A DNA stretch of 64,000 bases from Amycolatopsis sp. 195334CR. GTDB taxonomy: Bacteria > Actinomycetota > Actinomycetes > Mycobacteriales > Pseudonocardiaceae. Positions 57,133 to 64,000 of the stretch are shown piece after piece. Below the pieces are notes generated by a model. The model was not told where the DNA came from and searched no databases. It saw nothing but the letters and a program-made list of their open reading frames with translations. Made by a program: the position numbers and the translations under genes. Where the stretch lies: NCBI RefSeq assembly GCF_017309385.1, contig NZ_JAFJMJ010000001.1, positions 2,852,001-2,916,000 of the forward strand, in the 5' to 3' direction. The number at the start of each line of letters is the position of its first letter. Position 1 is the first letter of the stretch.

Positions 57133-57978
57133 CTAACCGAGACGGCGGTCCCGCAACCAGACGTTGAGCCAGCCGATCGACCGCAGGTGCACCGAGCGCA
57201 CCGGCACGGGCACCACCTCCGCCAGCCGCAGCACCCGGCAGAACCGGTCGAACCGGACCTGCTGCCGTTCCGTCCACTGTAGACCCAAAGCACCACGCAG
57301 CGCGGGCGGTAGCGTGCCGCCGATCATGAAGAGCTGGAACCGGTGCTGTGCCCGGCGCAACCGAGTCCACAGTGGAGCAGGCAGCCACCGCCACGGGTTC
57401 GGCACCGTGCGGATGGTTTCCAGCAACGTCTCGATGGCCGGGTTCGGGCCGAAGCCTTCGACCATCTCCGCGTAGTACCGCTCGAACGCGGACCAGTCCG
57501 GCGGCAGGTCGCGTTCCCGCAGGCCGAGGATCCGGCCGATGTCGCACATCTGCGCGTAGTACTCGGCCAGCTCGTCGGCCGGGATCTCGCGACCGAAGAA
57601 CCGTTGCGCGTCAACGGGAAGCATCACGAGCGTGGCGTGCACCCAGGCGTAGGCCGCCGGGTTCAGCGCGCTGTACCGCCGCCCGCTGAAGTCCGTCCCG
57701 GTGAACGGGCGGTGCAACTCGCGCAACCGCTGGGCCTCGTACAACGCCCCGCGACGACCGCCGTACACGCAGATCGACAGCGAACCGGCCGTCCGCATCA
57801 ACCGCGTCCACGGGTCCTCGCGGTATTCCGAGTGGTCCTGCACCCCCGCGCCCACCACCGGGTGCGCGACCTGCAGCAACAACACCTGCCCGGCGAGCAG
57901 CGACCCGCGGAAGTCCCCGAAGTACTTCCACGCGGCCGTGCCGCGCAACACCGGCGGCGCGTGCACGAGCGGGACCAT
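57133..57978 (-). CDS. MpaB/oxygenase-family protein (DUF2236)
   Basis: This 281-aa protein carries the DUF2236 hallmarks: LLQVAHPVVGAGVQDHSEYREDP near residues 33-56, RLMRTAGSL, and NPAAYAWVHATLVM further on. The conserved His and Asp residues are thought to hold haem or iron. MpaB and latex-clearing-protein relatives are oxygenases. It starts 9 bases upstream of the thioesterase on the same strand, so the two are probably co-transcribed. The substrate is unknown. Confidence 0.85.
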   Translation of the reverse strand: MVPLVHAPPVLRGTAAWKYFGDFRGSLLAGQVLLLQVAHPVVGAGVQDHSEYREDPWTRLMRTAGSLSICVYGGRRGALYEAQRLRELHRPFTGTDFSGRRYSALNPAAYAWVHATLVMLPVDAQRFFGREIPADELAEYYAQMCDIGRILGLRERDLPPDWSAFERYYAEMVEGFGPNPAIETLLETIRTVPNPWRWLPAPLWTRLRRAQHRFQLFMIGGTLPPALRGALGLQWTERQQVRFDRFCRVLRLAEVVPVPVRSVHLRSIGWLNVWLRDRRLG

Positions 57979-57988
57979 GAACCCCAGC

Positions 57989-58543
57989 CTAGGCGCCTGA
58001 ACCGCGGATCAACATGGTCAGCGCGGTGGACGCCGGGGTGGCCGGCGCCTCGCCGGTGGCCAGGCGCCGCAGTTGCAGACCGGCGATCAACGCGACCACC
58101 GGACCCGCCAGGCGTTGCGGATCCGGTACGCCCAACGCGGCGAGAATGGTGGTGGCCAGCTCGTCGTACGCGGCGAAGCAGCGTTGCGTGGCGTCCCGCA
58201 GTTCCGGATCACGCCCGGCCTGGAGGTACAGCTCCAGCGGCGCGATGTCGTCGGTGGTGAACGTCATCTGCTCCAGCACCTGCTCCACCGCGGCCGCCGC
58301 CTGCTCGACCGAAATGCCGTCCGTGCGGTGGGTATCGGCGAGCCCCGTCAGCTTCTTGGCCTCCTCCGAGGCGAAGAGCAGCATGGCCTCGTGCAGCAGT
58401 TCGGTCTGGCTCGGGAAGTGGTAGGTCAGCGAGCCGAGCGAAACCCCGGCCTCGGCGACGATCCGCCGGTTCGTCAGCCCGGCTACGCCCTGCTCCCCGA
58501 CCACCTTCAACGCCGCGCGCAGGACGGCCTCGCGTGCGCTCAT
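57989..58543 (-). CDS. TetR-family regulator of the amidase operon
   Basis: This 184-aa TetR protein has a DNA-binding domain at about 1-50 (LTNRRIVAEAGVSLGSLTYHFPSQTELL) and a C-terminal TetR_C-like domain. It starts at ATG 58543 inside the amidase stop (ATGA), so both are one transcript. A perfect 20-bp palindrome upstream of the amidase is its likely operator, giving operon autoregulation. Confidence 0.88.
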   Translation of the reverse strand: MSAREAVLRAALKVVGEQGVAGLTNRRIVAEAGVSLGSLTYHFPSQTELLHEAMLLFASEEAKKLTGLADTHRTDGISVEQAAAAVEQVLEQMTFTTDDIAPLELYLQAGRDPELRDATQRCFAAYDELATTILAALGVPDPQRLAGPVVALIAGLQLRRLATGEAPATPASTALTMLIRGSGA

Positions 58544-59913
58544 TCCGGCGGCCGTCGATCCTGCCAGCGCTCCACCGATTCCAGCTGCGCGGCCAGCGAG
58601 ATCAGCAGTTGCTCCGACTCGCCGGGCCCGAGCAGCTGGGCCCCGAGCGGCAGGCCGGACCCGGTCAGCCCGGCCGGCACGTTCACCCCCGGCCAGCCCA
58701 GCACGTTCCACGGCCACGCGTACGGGCAGGCCGCGATCATCGCCTGGTCGGTGGCCCAGCCGGACAGCCCGTCGAAGCTCCCGATCCGGGGCGGCGGGGT
58801 GGCCGTGGTCGGCGTGAGCAGCACGTCGACCTTGCGGAACACCGCGCCGATCTGCAGGCGCAGCAAGGGTTCCGTGGCCTTCGCCAGGCGCAGCGCCGGG
58901 CCGGCCAGCGCGGTGCCGTGCCGCGCGTTGGCCCTGGTGCGCGGGTCGAGCAGCGCACCGTCGGGGACCCGGCGGCACCAGTCGCGGACGCCGGTGAGCG
59001 AGCGCGGCAGGAAGTTCAGCCCGACCATGCCGTAGTTCGGCTCGATCTCGACGATCTCGTGGCCCAGCCCGGCCAGCGACTCCGCCAGCCGCTCGACCGC
59101 CCGGCGCACTTCGGGATCGAGCCGCGTGCGGGTGGCGGTGAACGCGATCCGGGTGGACAGGCCGATCCGCAGCTTGCCGGGTTCGCGCTCGGCGGCGGTG
59201 CGGAACATGCTGGTGGTGCCGGTCGCCGCGTCGAGCAGGGCGGCCGCGTCGGCGACCGTCCTGGCCAGCGGCCCGAGCACGGTCAACCCGTGGAACAGCT
59301 CGGGATCCGGTGCGGTCGGCACGCGGCCGCGGTGCGGTTTGATGCCGACCAGGTTCGTCCACGCCGACGGGATGCGGATCGAGCCGGCGCCGTCCGAACC
59401 GAGTGCCGCGGGCACCAGCCCGGCGGCCACCGCGGCGGCCGAACCGCCCGACGAGCCGCCGGGGGTGTACTCGAGCTGCCACGGGTTGCGCGTCGCGCCG
59501 AACTCCGGGCCTTCGGTGAACGGCCACTGGCCCAGTTCGGGGGTGTTCGTCTTGCCGACGATCACCGCGCCCGCGTGGCGGAGGTTGCGCACCACGGCGG
59601 AATCGGCCCGTGCCAACGGGAATTCACCACAGCAGCCGAACGCGGTGGGCTGGCCGGCGATGTCGACGTCGTCCTTGATCGCCAGCGGCACGCCGAGCAG
59701 CGGGGCGCGGTTTCCCTTGGCGAGCAACGCGTCGGCGCGAGCCGCGTCGGCCAGCGCGTCCTCGGTGCGCAGCCGCCGGAACGCGTTGAGCCGGGGCTGG
59801 GCGGCTTCGATGCGCTTGAGCGCGGCCTCGGTCAGCTCGACCGAGGTCACCTCGCCCGCCGCCAGGCGCGCGGCCTGCTCCAGCAAGCCGGGAAACGTGA
59901 GCGTGCCGGTCAT
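58540..59913 (-). CDS. Amidase signature family hydrolase
   Basis: This 457-aa enzyme has the Ser-cisSer-Lys triad of amidase-signature proteins: Lys in LAIKDDVDIAG, the Gly/Ser loop GGSSGGSAAAVAAG, and GSDGAGSIRIPS with the nucleophilic Ser. It hydrolyses a carboxamide. GAGGAGG lies upstream of ATG 59913. It is not a GatA, because GatB/GatC are absent and it is coupled to its own TetR regulator. The substrate is unknown. Confidence 0.9.
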   Translation of the reverse strand: MTGTLTFPGLLEQAARLAAGEVTSVELTEAALKRIEAAQPRLNAFRRLRTEDALADAARADALLAKGNRAPLLGVPLAIKDDVDIAGQPTAFGCCGEFPLARADSAVVRNLRHAGAVIVGKTNTPELGQWPFTEGPEFGATRNPWQLEYTPGGSSGGSAAAVAAGLVPAALGSDGAGSIRIPSAWTNLVGIKPHRGRVPTAPDPELFHGLTVLGPLARTVADAAALLDAATGTTSMFRTAAEREPGKLRIGLSTRIAFTATRTRLDPEVRRAVERLAESLAGLGHEIVEIEPNYGMVGLNFLPRSLTGVRDWCRRVPDGALLDPRTRANARHGTALAGPALRLAKATEPLLRLQIGAVFRKVDVLLTPTTATPPPRIGSFDGLSGWATDQAMIAACPYAWPWNVLGWPGVNVPAGLTGSGLPLGAQLLGPGESEQLLISLAAQLESVERWQDRRPPE

Positions 59914-59923
59914 CGCGACCTCC

Positions 59924-59943
59924 TCGTTCGTTCGAACGAACGA
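59924..59943. promoter_or_regulatory. Perfect 20-bp palindromic operator
   Basis: TCGTTCGTTCGAACGAACGA is an exact palindrome. It sits 11 bases upstream of the amidase start and 28 bases upstream of the divergent PLP-enzyme start, and is suited to binding a TetR dimer pair. The TetR protein at 57989 is the natural candidate. Confidence 0.8.
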
Positions 59944-59970
59944 TACCAGCCGTCTGGCAAACTGGCAGCC

Positions 59971-60933
59971 ATGACGCTCGATCGGTTCCCCCGCGTTCAC
60001 CTCGGTACCTGGCCGACCCCGCTGGAGGAGGCGCCCCGGCTGAGCGAGGCGCTCGGCACCACCGTGCTGCTCAAGCGGGACGACGTGAACGGGCTGGGCG
60101 TCGGCGGCAACAAGCTGCGCAAGCTGGAGTTCCTGCTCGGGCAGGCGCTGGCCGACGGGGCCGACACGGTGATCACCTTCGGCGCGTTGCAGACCAACCA
60201 CGGCCGCCAGACCGCCGCCGCGTGCGCGAAGCTCGGGCTGCGCTGCGAGCTGGTGCTGACCGCCAAGGTCCCGCGCGACGGGGACGCCTACGAACGGTCG
60301 GGCAACATCATCCTCGACCACCTCTTCGGCGCGAACGTCCACCGCTGCGCGGACGCCGAGGAAACCGGCGCCACCTACGACCGGCTCGTCGCGGAGGCGG
60401 CGGCCGACGGCCGGAAGGTGGCGACGCTGCCGGTCGGCGGCTCGGACGCGGTGGGCCTGCTGGGCTACGTCGCGGCTGCCGAGGAAATCCGCAGGCAGCT
60501 CACCGGGCCCGCGCGAATCGTTGTGGCACAAGGCAGTGGCGGTACCGCGGCCGGTCTCGCGCTCGGCTGGGGCGGCAGGCTGGACGTCGCGTGCGTCGGG
60601 CACGACGCGGCCGAATCGGCGGAAACCCTGAGCGCGCTCGTCGCCGACGGCGCGAAGCACCTCGGCATCGACGCCCCGGCGCTGGACCACGTGCGGATCA
60701 CCGATCGCACCTTCGGCCCCGGCTACGGTGTGCCGACCGACGAGGTGTGGGAGGCGTTGCGGCTGTTCGGGCGGACCGAAGGCGTGGTGCTCGACCCGGT
60801 CTACACGGGCAAGGCCGCGGCGGCGCTGATCGCCGAACCGCGGCCGGAGGAAGGGCCCGTGGTGTTCTGGCACACCGGTGGCCTGCCCGGGGTTTTCGGG
60901 TACGGCCCGGAGGCGCTCACCGCGTTCAGCTGA
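59971..60933 (+). CDS. PLP-dependent D-cysteine desulfhydrase/ACC-deaminase family enzyme
   Basis: This 320-aa fold-type II PLP enzyme has the Lys in GVGGNKLRKLEFLLGQAL. The phosphate-loop-like GSGGTAAGLALG and a C-terminal TGGLPGVFGYGPEAL are also present. The family includes D-cysteine desulfhydrase and 1-aminocyclopropane-1-carboxylate deaminase, and substrate residues do not separate them by eye. Its start lies 28 bases beyond the palindrome shared with the amidase operon, so it may be regulated by the same TetR protein. Confidence 0.85.
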   Translation: MTLDRFPRVHLGTWPTPLEEAPRLSEALGTTVLLKRDDVNGLGVGGNKLRKLEFLLGQALADGADTVITFGALQTNHGRQTAAACAKLGLRCELVLTAKVPRDGDAYERSGNIILDHLFGANVHRCADAEETGATYDRLVAEAAADGRKVATLPVGGSDAVGLLGYVAAAEEIRRQLTGPARIVVAQGSGGTAAGLALGWGGRLDVACVGHDAAESAETLSALVADGAKHLGIDAPALDHVRITDRTFGPGYGVPTDEVWEALRLFGRTEGVVLDPVYTGKAAAALIAEPRPEEGPVVFWHTGGLPGVFGYGPEALTAFS

Positions 60934-61600
60934 TCGACTTCGCCGATCGGGAAGCGGCGAGCGCGAGCGCGCCGAGCAGGGCGAAACCGGTGCCGAACGA
61001 GATCCGCTGGGCGAACCCGACCGGGACCACGGTGTTGATCCACTCCAGCGGTGGAATGTCCCTGGTGATGTAACTGAGGCCGAACAAGAACAGCCCGCCG
61101 GCATAGACCACGCAGATCCGGTTGAGCAGAATCCGGGTGTGCTCGAGTTCGACTCGTTCCCGCAACGACATTCCGATACCGGGAAGACACAAAAACGCGA
61201 TCAGGCTCGCGTATTGGTGCACCACGCCGGCGGCGACGTCACCGCCGGAATCCAGCGTGGCCGGGAAGAAAGCGGCCAGGCTGAGCCCGAGCGCGGTCGC
61301 CCCGAACAGGATGTAGGTGGTCAGCCCCAGCCGCATCCCGGTGGCGCGCAGGGCACCGAGCACGGCGATCGTGCCGACCGCGAGGGAAAGCAGCGCGGCT
61401 TCCAGCATTCCGCCACCGCGCTCCGAATGCGCATAACTGCTCAGCGTGTCCGTCACCGGATTTCTCGCGCTGACCGCGTGCAAAATGATCAGGGTGAACA
61501 ACGCCCACCCGATCGCCGCACTCGCGATGACCACCCAGCGCCTCGCCCTGGCCGCGGTGATCGCGGGTGCGGCGAGTTTTCTCGCCCCTGGATTCCCCAT
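60926..61600 (-). CDS. DUF998 family membrane protein
   Basis: This 224-aa protein has six hydrophobic helices at about 25-42, 67-83, 93-110, 126-142, 166-181 and 200-214. The DUF998-type segment is ARNPVTDTLSSYAHSERGGG near residues 45-64. It overlaps the 3' end of the convergent PLP-enzyme gene by 8 bases. Function unknown. Confidence 0.85.
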   Translation of the reverse strand: MGNPGARKLAAPAITAARARRWVVIASAAIGWALFTLIILHAVSARNPVTDTLSSYAHSERGGGMLEAALLSLAVGTIAVLGALRATGMRLGLTTYILFGATALGLSLAAFFPATLDSGGDVAAGVVHQYASLIAFLCLPGIGMSLRERVELEHTRILLNRICVVYAGGLFLFGLSYITRDIPPLEWINTVVPVGFAQRISFGTGFALLGALALAASRSAKSIS

Positions 61601-61673
61601 GCGGGAATAGTCCCGCTTTCCCGGCTCGGTGAGATCCGGGTAAGTCCCTGATATCCCCCGAATTGACTACCGC

Positions 61674-62435
61674 CTACCGGAAGTCGAGCACCGCCAGCGC
61701 CTGGTCGTCGTGCCGCTTCGGCCTGGGCCACCGGATCCGGTCGGGGTCGCCCTCCTCGGCTTCGCGAACGGCTTTGAGCACCGCGTGCGCGCCGCGGTCC
61801 CGCGCCAGCGCGCGGGCTTGCGGCCAGTCGAAGAGGTGGTAGTCGTCGACGCCGGTGGACACGCCGTCGGTGGCCATCAACACGGTTTCCACCACCGGCA
61901 GCGGCCAGCTCGCGGTGACCGCCTTGCCCGCCGCGGTGGGATCGGCTTCGGCGACCCAGAACCCGCCCTCGGCGTTGCGCCGCACGCGGACGTCGTGGCC
62001 GGTCTGGAGTTTGCCGTCCCCGCGCAGGGAAGCGATGCGGTCGTCGGCGAGCAACTGCGGCCCGGACCGCCCGAACACCACGATCGGGCTGTCCGCGAGC
62101 ACCAGACCGTCGAGCCGGTCCTCGGTCCAGCGCACGATGGCCACCGTGCTCGACGGCGAAGCTCCCGGGCGCAGGCCGTTTTCCTCGGCCACCGCGGTGA
62201 TCGAGGCGGCGAGTACGGCGGCGAGATCGGCCTCGGGCGCGGCACGCAGACCCTCCGCGAGACGGGCCGAGAGCAGTCCGGCGTACCAGCCGCCGCTGGG
62301 CACGTCCGGGCTCGGCGCGGTGGCGCCGTCGAGCAGCACCACCGCGTTGTCCAGAACCAGGAGGTGGTCCTCGCTCGGGCGCGGACACCCGTCCGCCCCG
62401 ACGCCTGCCTGTTCGGCGACCTCGATCACGGGCAT
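61674..62435 (-). CDS. PP2C-like protein phosphatase domain protein
   Basis: This 253-aa protein resembles the PPM/PP2C fold: CPRPSEDHLLVLDNAVVLLDG (metal-binding Asp region), SSTVAIVRW, and a later METVLMATDGVSTGVDD with the DG pair. The C-terminal DDQALAVLDFR retains the final Asp. The metal ligands appear only partly conserved, so it may be catalytic or a pseudophosphatase. ATG 62435 is used. An ATG 11 codons upstream would cross the operator-like repeats. Confidence 0.72.
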   Translation of the reverse strand: MPVIEVAEQAGVGADGCPRPSEDHLLVLDNAVVLLDGATAPSPDVPSGGWYAGLLSARLAEGLRAAPEADLAAVLAASITAVAEENGLRPGASPSSTVAIVRWTEDRLDGLVLADSPIVVFGRSGPQLLADDRIASLRGDGKLQTGHDVRVRRNAEGGFWVAEADPTAAGKAVTASWPLPVVETVLMATDGVSTGVDDYHLFDWPQARALARDRGAHAVLKAVREAEEGDPDRIRWPRPKRHDDQALAVLDFR

Positions 62436-62461
62436 GCGCCGACGATAGCCGTCAACGGCGG

Positions 62462-62494
62462 TTGACAACGCCGGATTGTCAATCTACGTTGACA
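62462..62494. promoter_or_regulatory. TTGACAA/TTGTCAA operator repeats
   Basis: TTGACAA (62462-62468) and TTGTCAA (62476-62482) form an inverted repeat, and a third TTGACA (62489-62494) directly abuts the start of the HTH gene at 62497. The cluster lies between divergent genes and could combine promoter and operator for autoregulation. Confidence 0.6.
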
Positions 62495-62496
62495 TC

Positions 62497-62706
62497 ATGA
62501 CGGAAGCGACGGATCTGGCCGAGCGGGCGGGCGACCGCGATCCCCGGGTGGGATTGCGCGCGGTCGCGGCGCTCCGCCGGTTGCTGGAACAACTGGAAGC
62601 GGTGCAGGTGCGCAGTGCGCGGGTGCACGGCTGGTCGTGGCAGGAGATCGCCGGTGAGCTGGGCGTGACCCGCCAGGCCGTGCACAAGAAGTACGGGAGG
62701 AGCTGA
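62497..62706 (+). CDS. Small helix-turn-helix protein paired with Clp-N protein
   Basis: This 69-aa protein has a C-terminal helix-turn-helix (about 43-66, SWQEIAGELGVTRQAVHKKYG) preceded by a helical dimerisation region. It starts at the ATG just after the TTGACA repeats, with little leader. It is followed one base later by the Clp-N protein, a combination common in actinobacteria. It probably regulates this pair by binding the upstream repeats. Confidence 0.85.
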   Translation: MTEATDLAERAGDRDPRVGLRAVAALRRLLEQLEAVQVRSARVHGWSWQEIAGELGVTRQAVHKKYGRS

Positions 62707-62707
62707 G

Positions 62708-63256
62708 ATGTTCGAACGATTCACCGTCGGCGCGCGCCTGAGCGTGGTCGGCGCGCAGGAGGTGGCGCGCGACGCGGGCGCCGGGGAGATCGGGCCCGAG
62801 CACCTGCTGATCGCCTTGCGCGGCAACGCCGACGGCCCGGTCGCGGAACTGCTCGACGCGCGGTTGCCCGACCAGGCCGGGCTGATCGCGCAGTTCGAGG
62901 AGATCCGACGGCGCGGCGGGCTCAGCGACGCCGACACCGAAGCGCTGGAGCAACTGGGGATCGACGTGTTCAAGATCGTCGACGCGGTCGAGCGCTCGCA
63001 CGGCGAATACGCACTCGCGGGCCGCGCGCCGCAGTCCCGCCGCCGGTTGAGGCACCTGCCGTTCACCAGGGAGGCCAAGGCCGCGCTCGAAGGGAGTCTG
63101 CGCGAGGCGACGGAAATGGGTGACCGCCACATCGGCAGCGAGCACCTGCTGCTCGCGCTGACCGTGCAACCGGGTCTCGCCGCCGACCAGCTCGCCGCGC
63201 ACGGCATCACCGTCGCGAGCGTGCGGCTGGCGCTATCCCGCCGTCGTACCGCGTGA
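62708..63256 (+). CDS. Clp N-terminal-domain protein (ClpC-N repeat)
   Basis: This 182-aa protein contains two Clp_N repeats (MFERFTVGARLSVVGAQEVA...IGPEHLLIAL, and LPFTREAKAALEGSLREATE...IGSEHLLLALTV) but no ATPase domain. Such stand-alone modules may act as adaptors or decoys for ClpC. It is in an operon with the HTH protein, one base apart. Its end overlaps the convergent YczE gene by 24 bases. Confidence 0.9.
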   Translation: MFERFTVGARLSVVGAQEVARDAGAGEIGPEHLLIALRGNADGPVAELLDARLPDQAGLIAQFEEIRRRGGLSDADTEALEQLGIDVFKIVDAVERSHGEYALAGRAPQSRRRLRHLPFTREAKAALEGSLREATEMGDRHIGSEHLLLALTVQPGLAADQLAAHGITVASVRLALSRRRTA

Positions 63257-63883
63257 GCGCGGCCGCCAGGCCACGTAGCCGAGCATCCACTGGGTGAGCG
63301 GGCCGATCGAGACCGCGTAGAGCACGGTGCCCAGGCCGACGGTGCCGCCGAGCAACCAGCCGCCCGCCAGCACGACGATCTCGATCAGCGTCCGCACCAG
63401 GCGGACCGACCAGCCGGTGCGGGCGGCCAGGCCGGTCATCAGCCCGTCGCGCGGGCCGGGGCCGAGGCGGGCGCCGACGTAGGTGGCGGTGGCGAGCGCG
63501 TTCAGCACCACCCCGCCGACCAGCAGCACCACCTGCCAGAACAGGTCGTGCTGATCGGGCAGCACCAGGCGCACCGCGTCCACGGTGACCGAGATGATCA
63601 GCACGTTGGCCACGGTGCCGATGCCGGGCCGCTGGCGGAGCGGGATCCACAGCAGCAGCACGACCAGTGACGCGATCCCGGTGACCGTGCCGAACGACAG
63701 GCCGACCTGCTTCATCACGCCTTCGTGCAGCACGTCCCACGGGTCCAGCCCGAGGCCGGCTCGAGTCAGCATGGCCATGCTCGCGCCGTAGAGCGCGAGT
63801 CCGCCGATCAGCTGCGGGAAGCGCCGTCCGGGATCGACGGTCGCCTTGACGGGGTGCAATTCCAACTGGGCCACATGTCCCAC
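63233..63883 (-). CDS. YczE/YitT-like membrane protein
   Basis: This 216-aa protein has five to six hydrophobic helices (about 23-42, 60-80, 89-103, 112-130, 150-168 and 178-195). It contains YczE hallmarks LTRAGLGLDPWDVLHEG, GARLGPGPRDGLMTGL and GWSVRLVRT. The start is uncertain, with GTG 63883 used and GTG 63874 as alternative. It is divergent from the partial gene at the window edge. YczE proteins are frequently beside GntR-aminotransferase (MocR) regulators. Confidence 0.85.
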   Translation of the reverse strand: MGHVAQLELHPVKATVDPGRRFPQLIGGLALYGASMAMLTRAGLGLDPWDVLHEGVMKQVGLSFGTVTGIASLVVLLLWIPLRQRPGIGTVANVLIISVTVDAVRLVLPDQHDLFWQVVLLVGGVVLNALATATYVGARLGPGPRDGLMTGLAARTGWSVRLVRTLIEIVVLAGGWLLGGTVGLGTVLYAVSIGPLTQWMLGYVAWRPRSRGTTAG

Positions 63884-63911
63884 TATCGGAAAGAGTGGCT
63901 CGATTTACCAT

Positions 63912-63933
63912 GGCCAATTGGCAATAATTGGCC
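63912..63933. promoter_or_regulatory. GGCCAATT-AATTGGCC palindromic operator
   Basis: GGCCAATT (63912-63919) and AATTGGCC (63926-63933) form a perfect 8-bp inverted repeat 2 bases before the start of the divergent gene and 29 bases from yczE. The A+T-rich core suggests promoter and operator overlap, typical for autoregulation by a MocR-type protein. Confidence 0.6.
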
Positions 63934-63935
63934 TT

Positions 63936-64000
63936 ATGAACGAAGCACTCCCACCAGGTGGACGGGTATCCGGCAGTCGACTGGCCACCATGCTGGGGGT
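63936..64000 (+). CDS. Start of a divergent gene, possibly a MocR/GntR-aminotransferase regulator
   Basis: The frame from ATG 63936 encodes MNEALPPGGRVSGSRLATMLG before the window ends. The RVSGSRLATMLG segment is compatible with the beginning of a GntR/MocR winged helix. The position divergent from yczE is the usual place of such regulators. Twenty-one residues cannot prove identity. Confidence 0.4.
   Translation, partial: MNEALPPGGRVSGSRLATMLG

Overview
The window is high-GC actinobacterial DNA. The GlnX/GlnH/PknG module, LGFP-repeat and PQQ-dehydrogenase secreted protein, OlsBA pair, SigE-family sigma factor, Ddn-type reductase and a SapB-like class III lanthipeptide locus together point to Pseudonocardiaceae, most likely Amycolatopsis or a close relative. 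That assignment is an inference from gene content, not a database match.

Layout. 1-5255: the tail of an unknown gene, a TetR regulator, a small membrane protein, a DedA protein, an ornithine-lipid acyltransferase pair (olsB-olsA), an ArsR-like regulator coupled to a tiny membrane protein, and a molybdopterin oxidoreductase. 5590-11839: a complete class III lanthipeptide locus in ramC-S-A-B order (LanKC synthetase, 48-aa precursor, hairpin, two ABC half-transporters). 11849-16751: an unknown protein, a TPP enzyme, a small ORF, a cold-shock protein, and a NarL-type two-component pair. 16844-26808: glnX-glnH, then an IclR regulator with a catabolic trio (enolase-superfamily enzyme, aldehyde dehydrogenase, iron-type alcohol dehydrogenase), then pknG. 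In mycobacteria glnX, glnH and pknG are contiguous, so the four genes look inserted. 26857-34769: metallophosphoesterase, thioesterase, MHS transporter, a sigma/anti-sigma-like/secreted-protein operon, an L,D-transpeptidase, a second cold-shock protein and small unknowns.

35167-35440 holds tRNA-Glu(TTC), tRNA-Asp(GTC) and tRNA-Phe(GAA). A 13.1-kb actinomycete integrative and conjugative element (AICE, pSAM2 type) is integrated in the 3' half of tRNA-Phe. It is bounded by a perfect 47-bp repeat (35396-35442 and 48527-48573) inside a 97-bp repeat that also covers the tRNA terminator. Its backbone is HAD hydrolase, GntR/KorSA-like repressor, Pra-like activator, small proteins, FtsK/TraSA-like translocase, HUH-type Rep, Xis and tyrosine integrase. 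Lower-GC cargo sits at both ends: a divergent Fic/NYN-nuclease pair on the left, and a small membrane protein plus a 325-aa unknown protein between the integrase and the right end.

48940-64000 is chromosomal again: an aspartase-like lyase with altered signature residues and a TerB-like tail, a secreted PQQ sugar dehydrogenase with PKD and LGFP repeats, a TetR/Ddn pair with an array of palindromic operators, an SdrD-B surface protein, a thioesterase, an MpaB-type oxygenase, a TetR-amidase operon, a PLP enzyme of the D-cysteine desulfhydrase type, a DUF998 membrane protein, a PP2C-like protein, an HTH/Clp-N pair, a YczE membrane protein and the first codons of a divergent gene, probably a MocR regulator.
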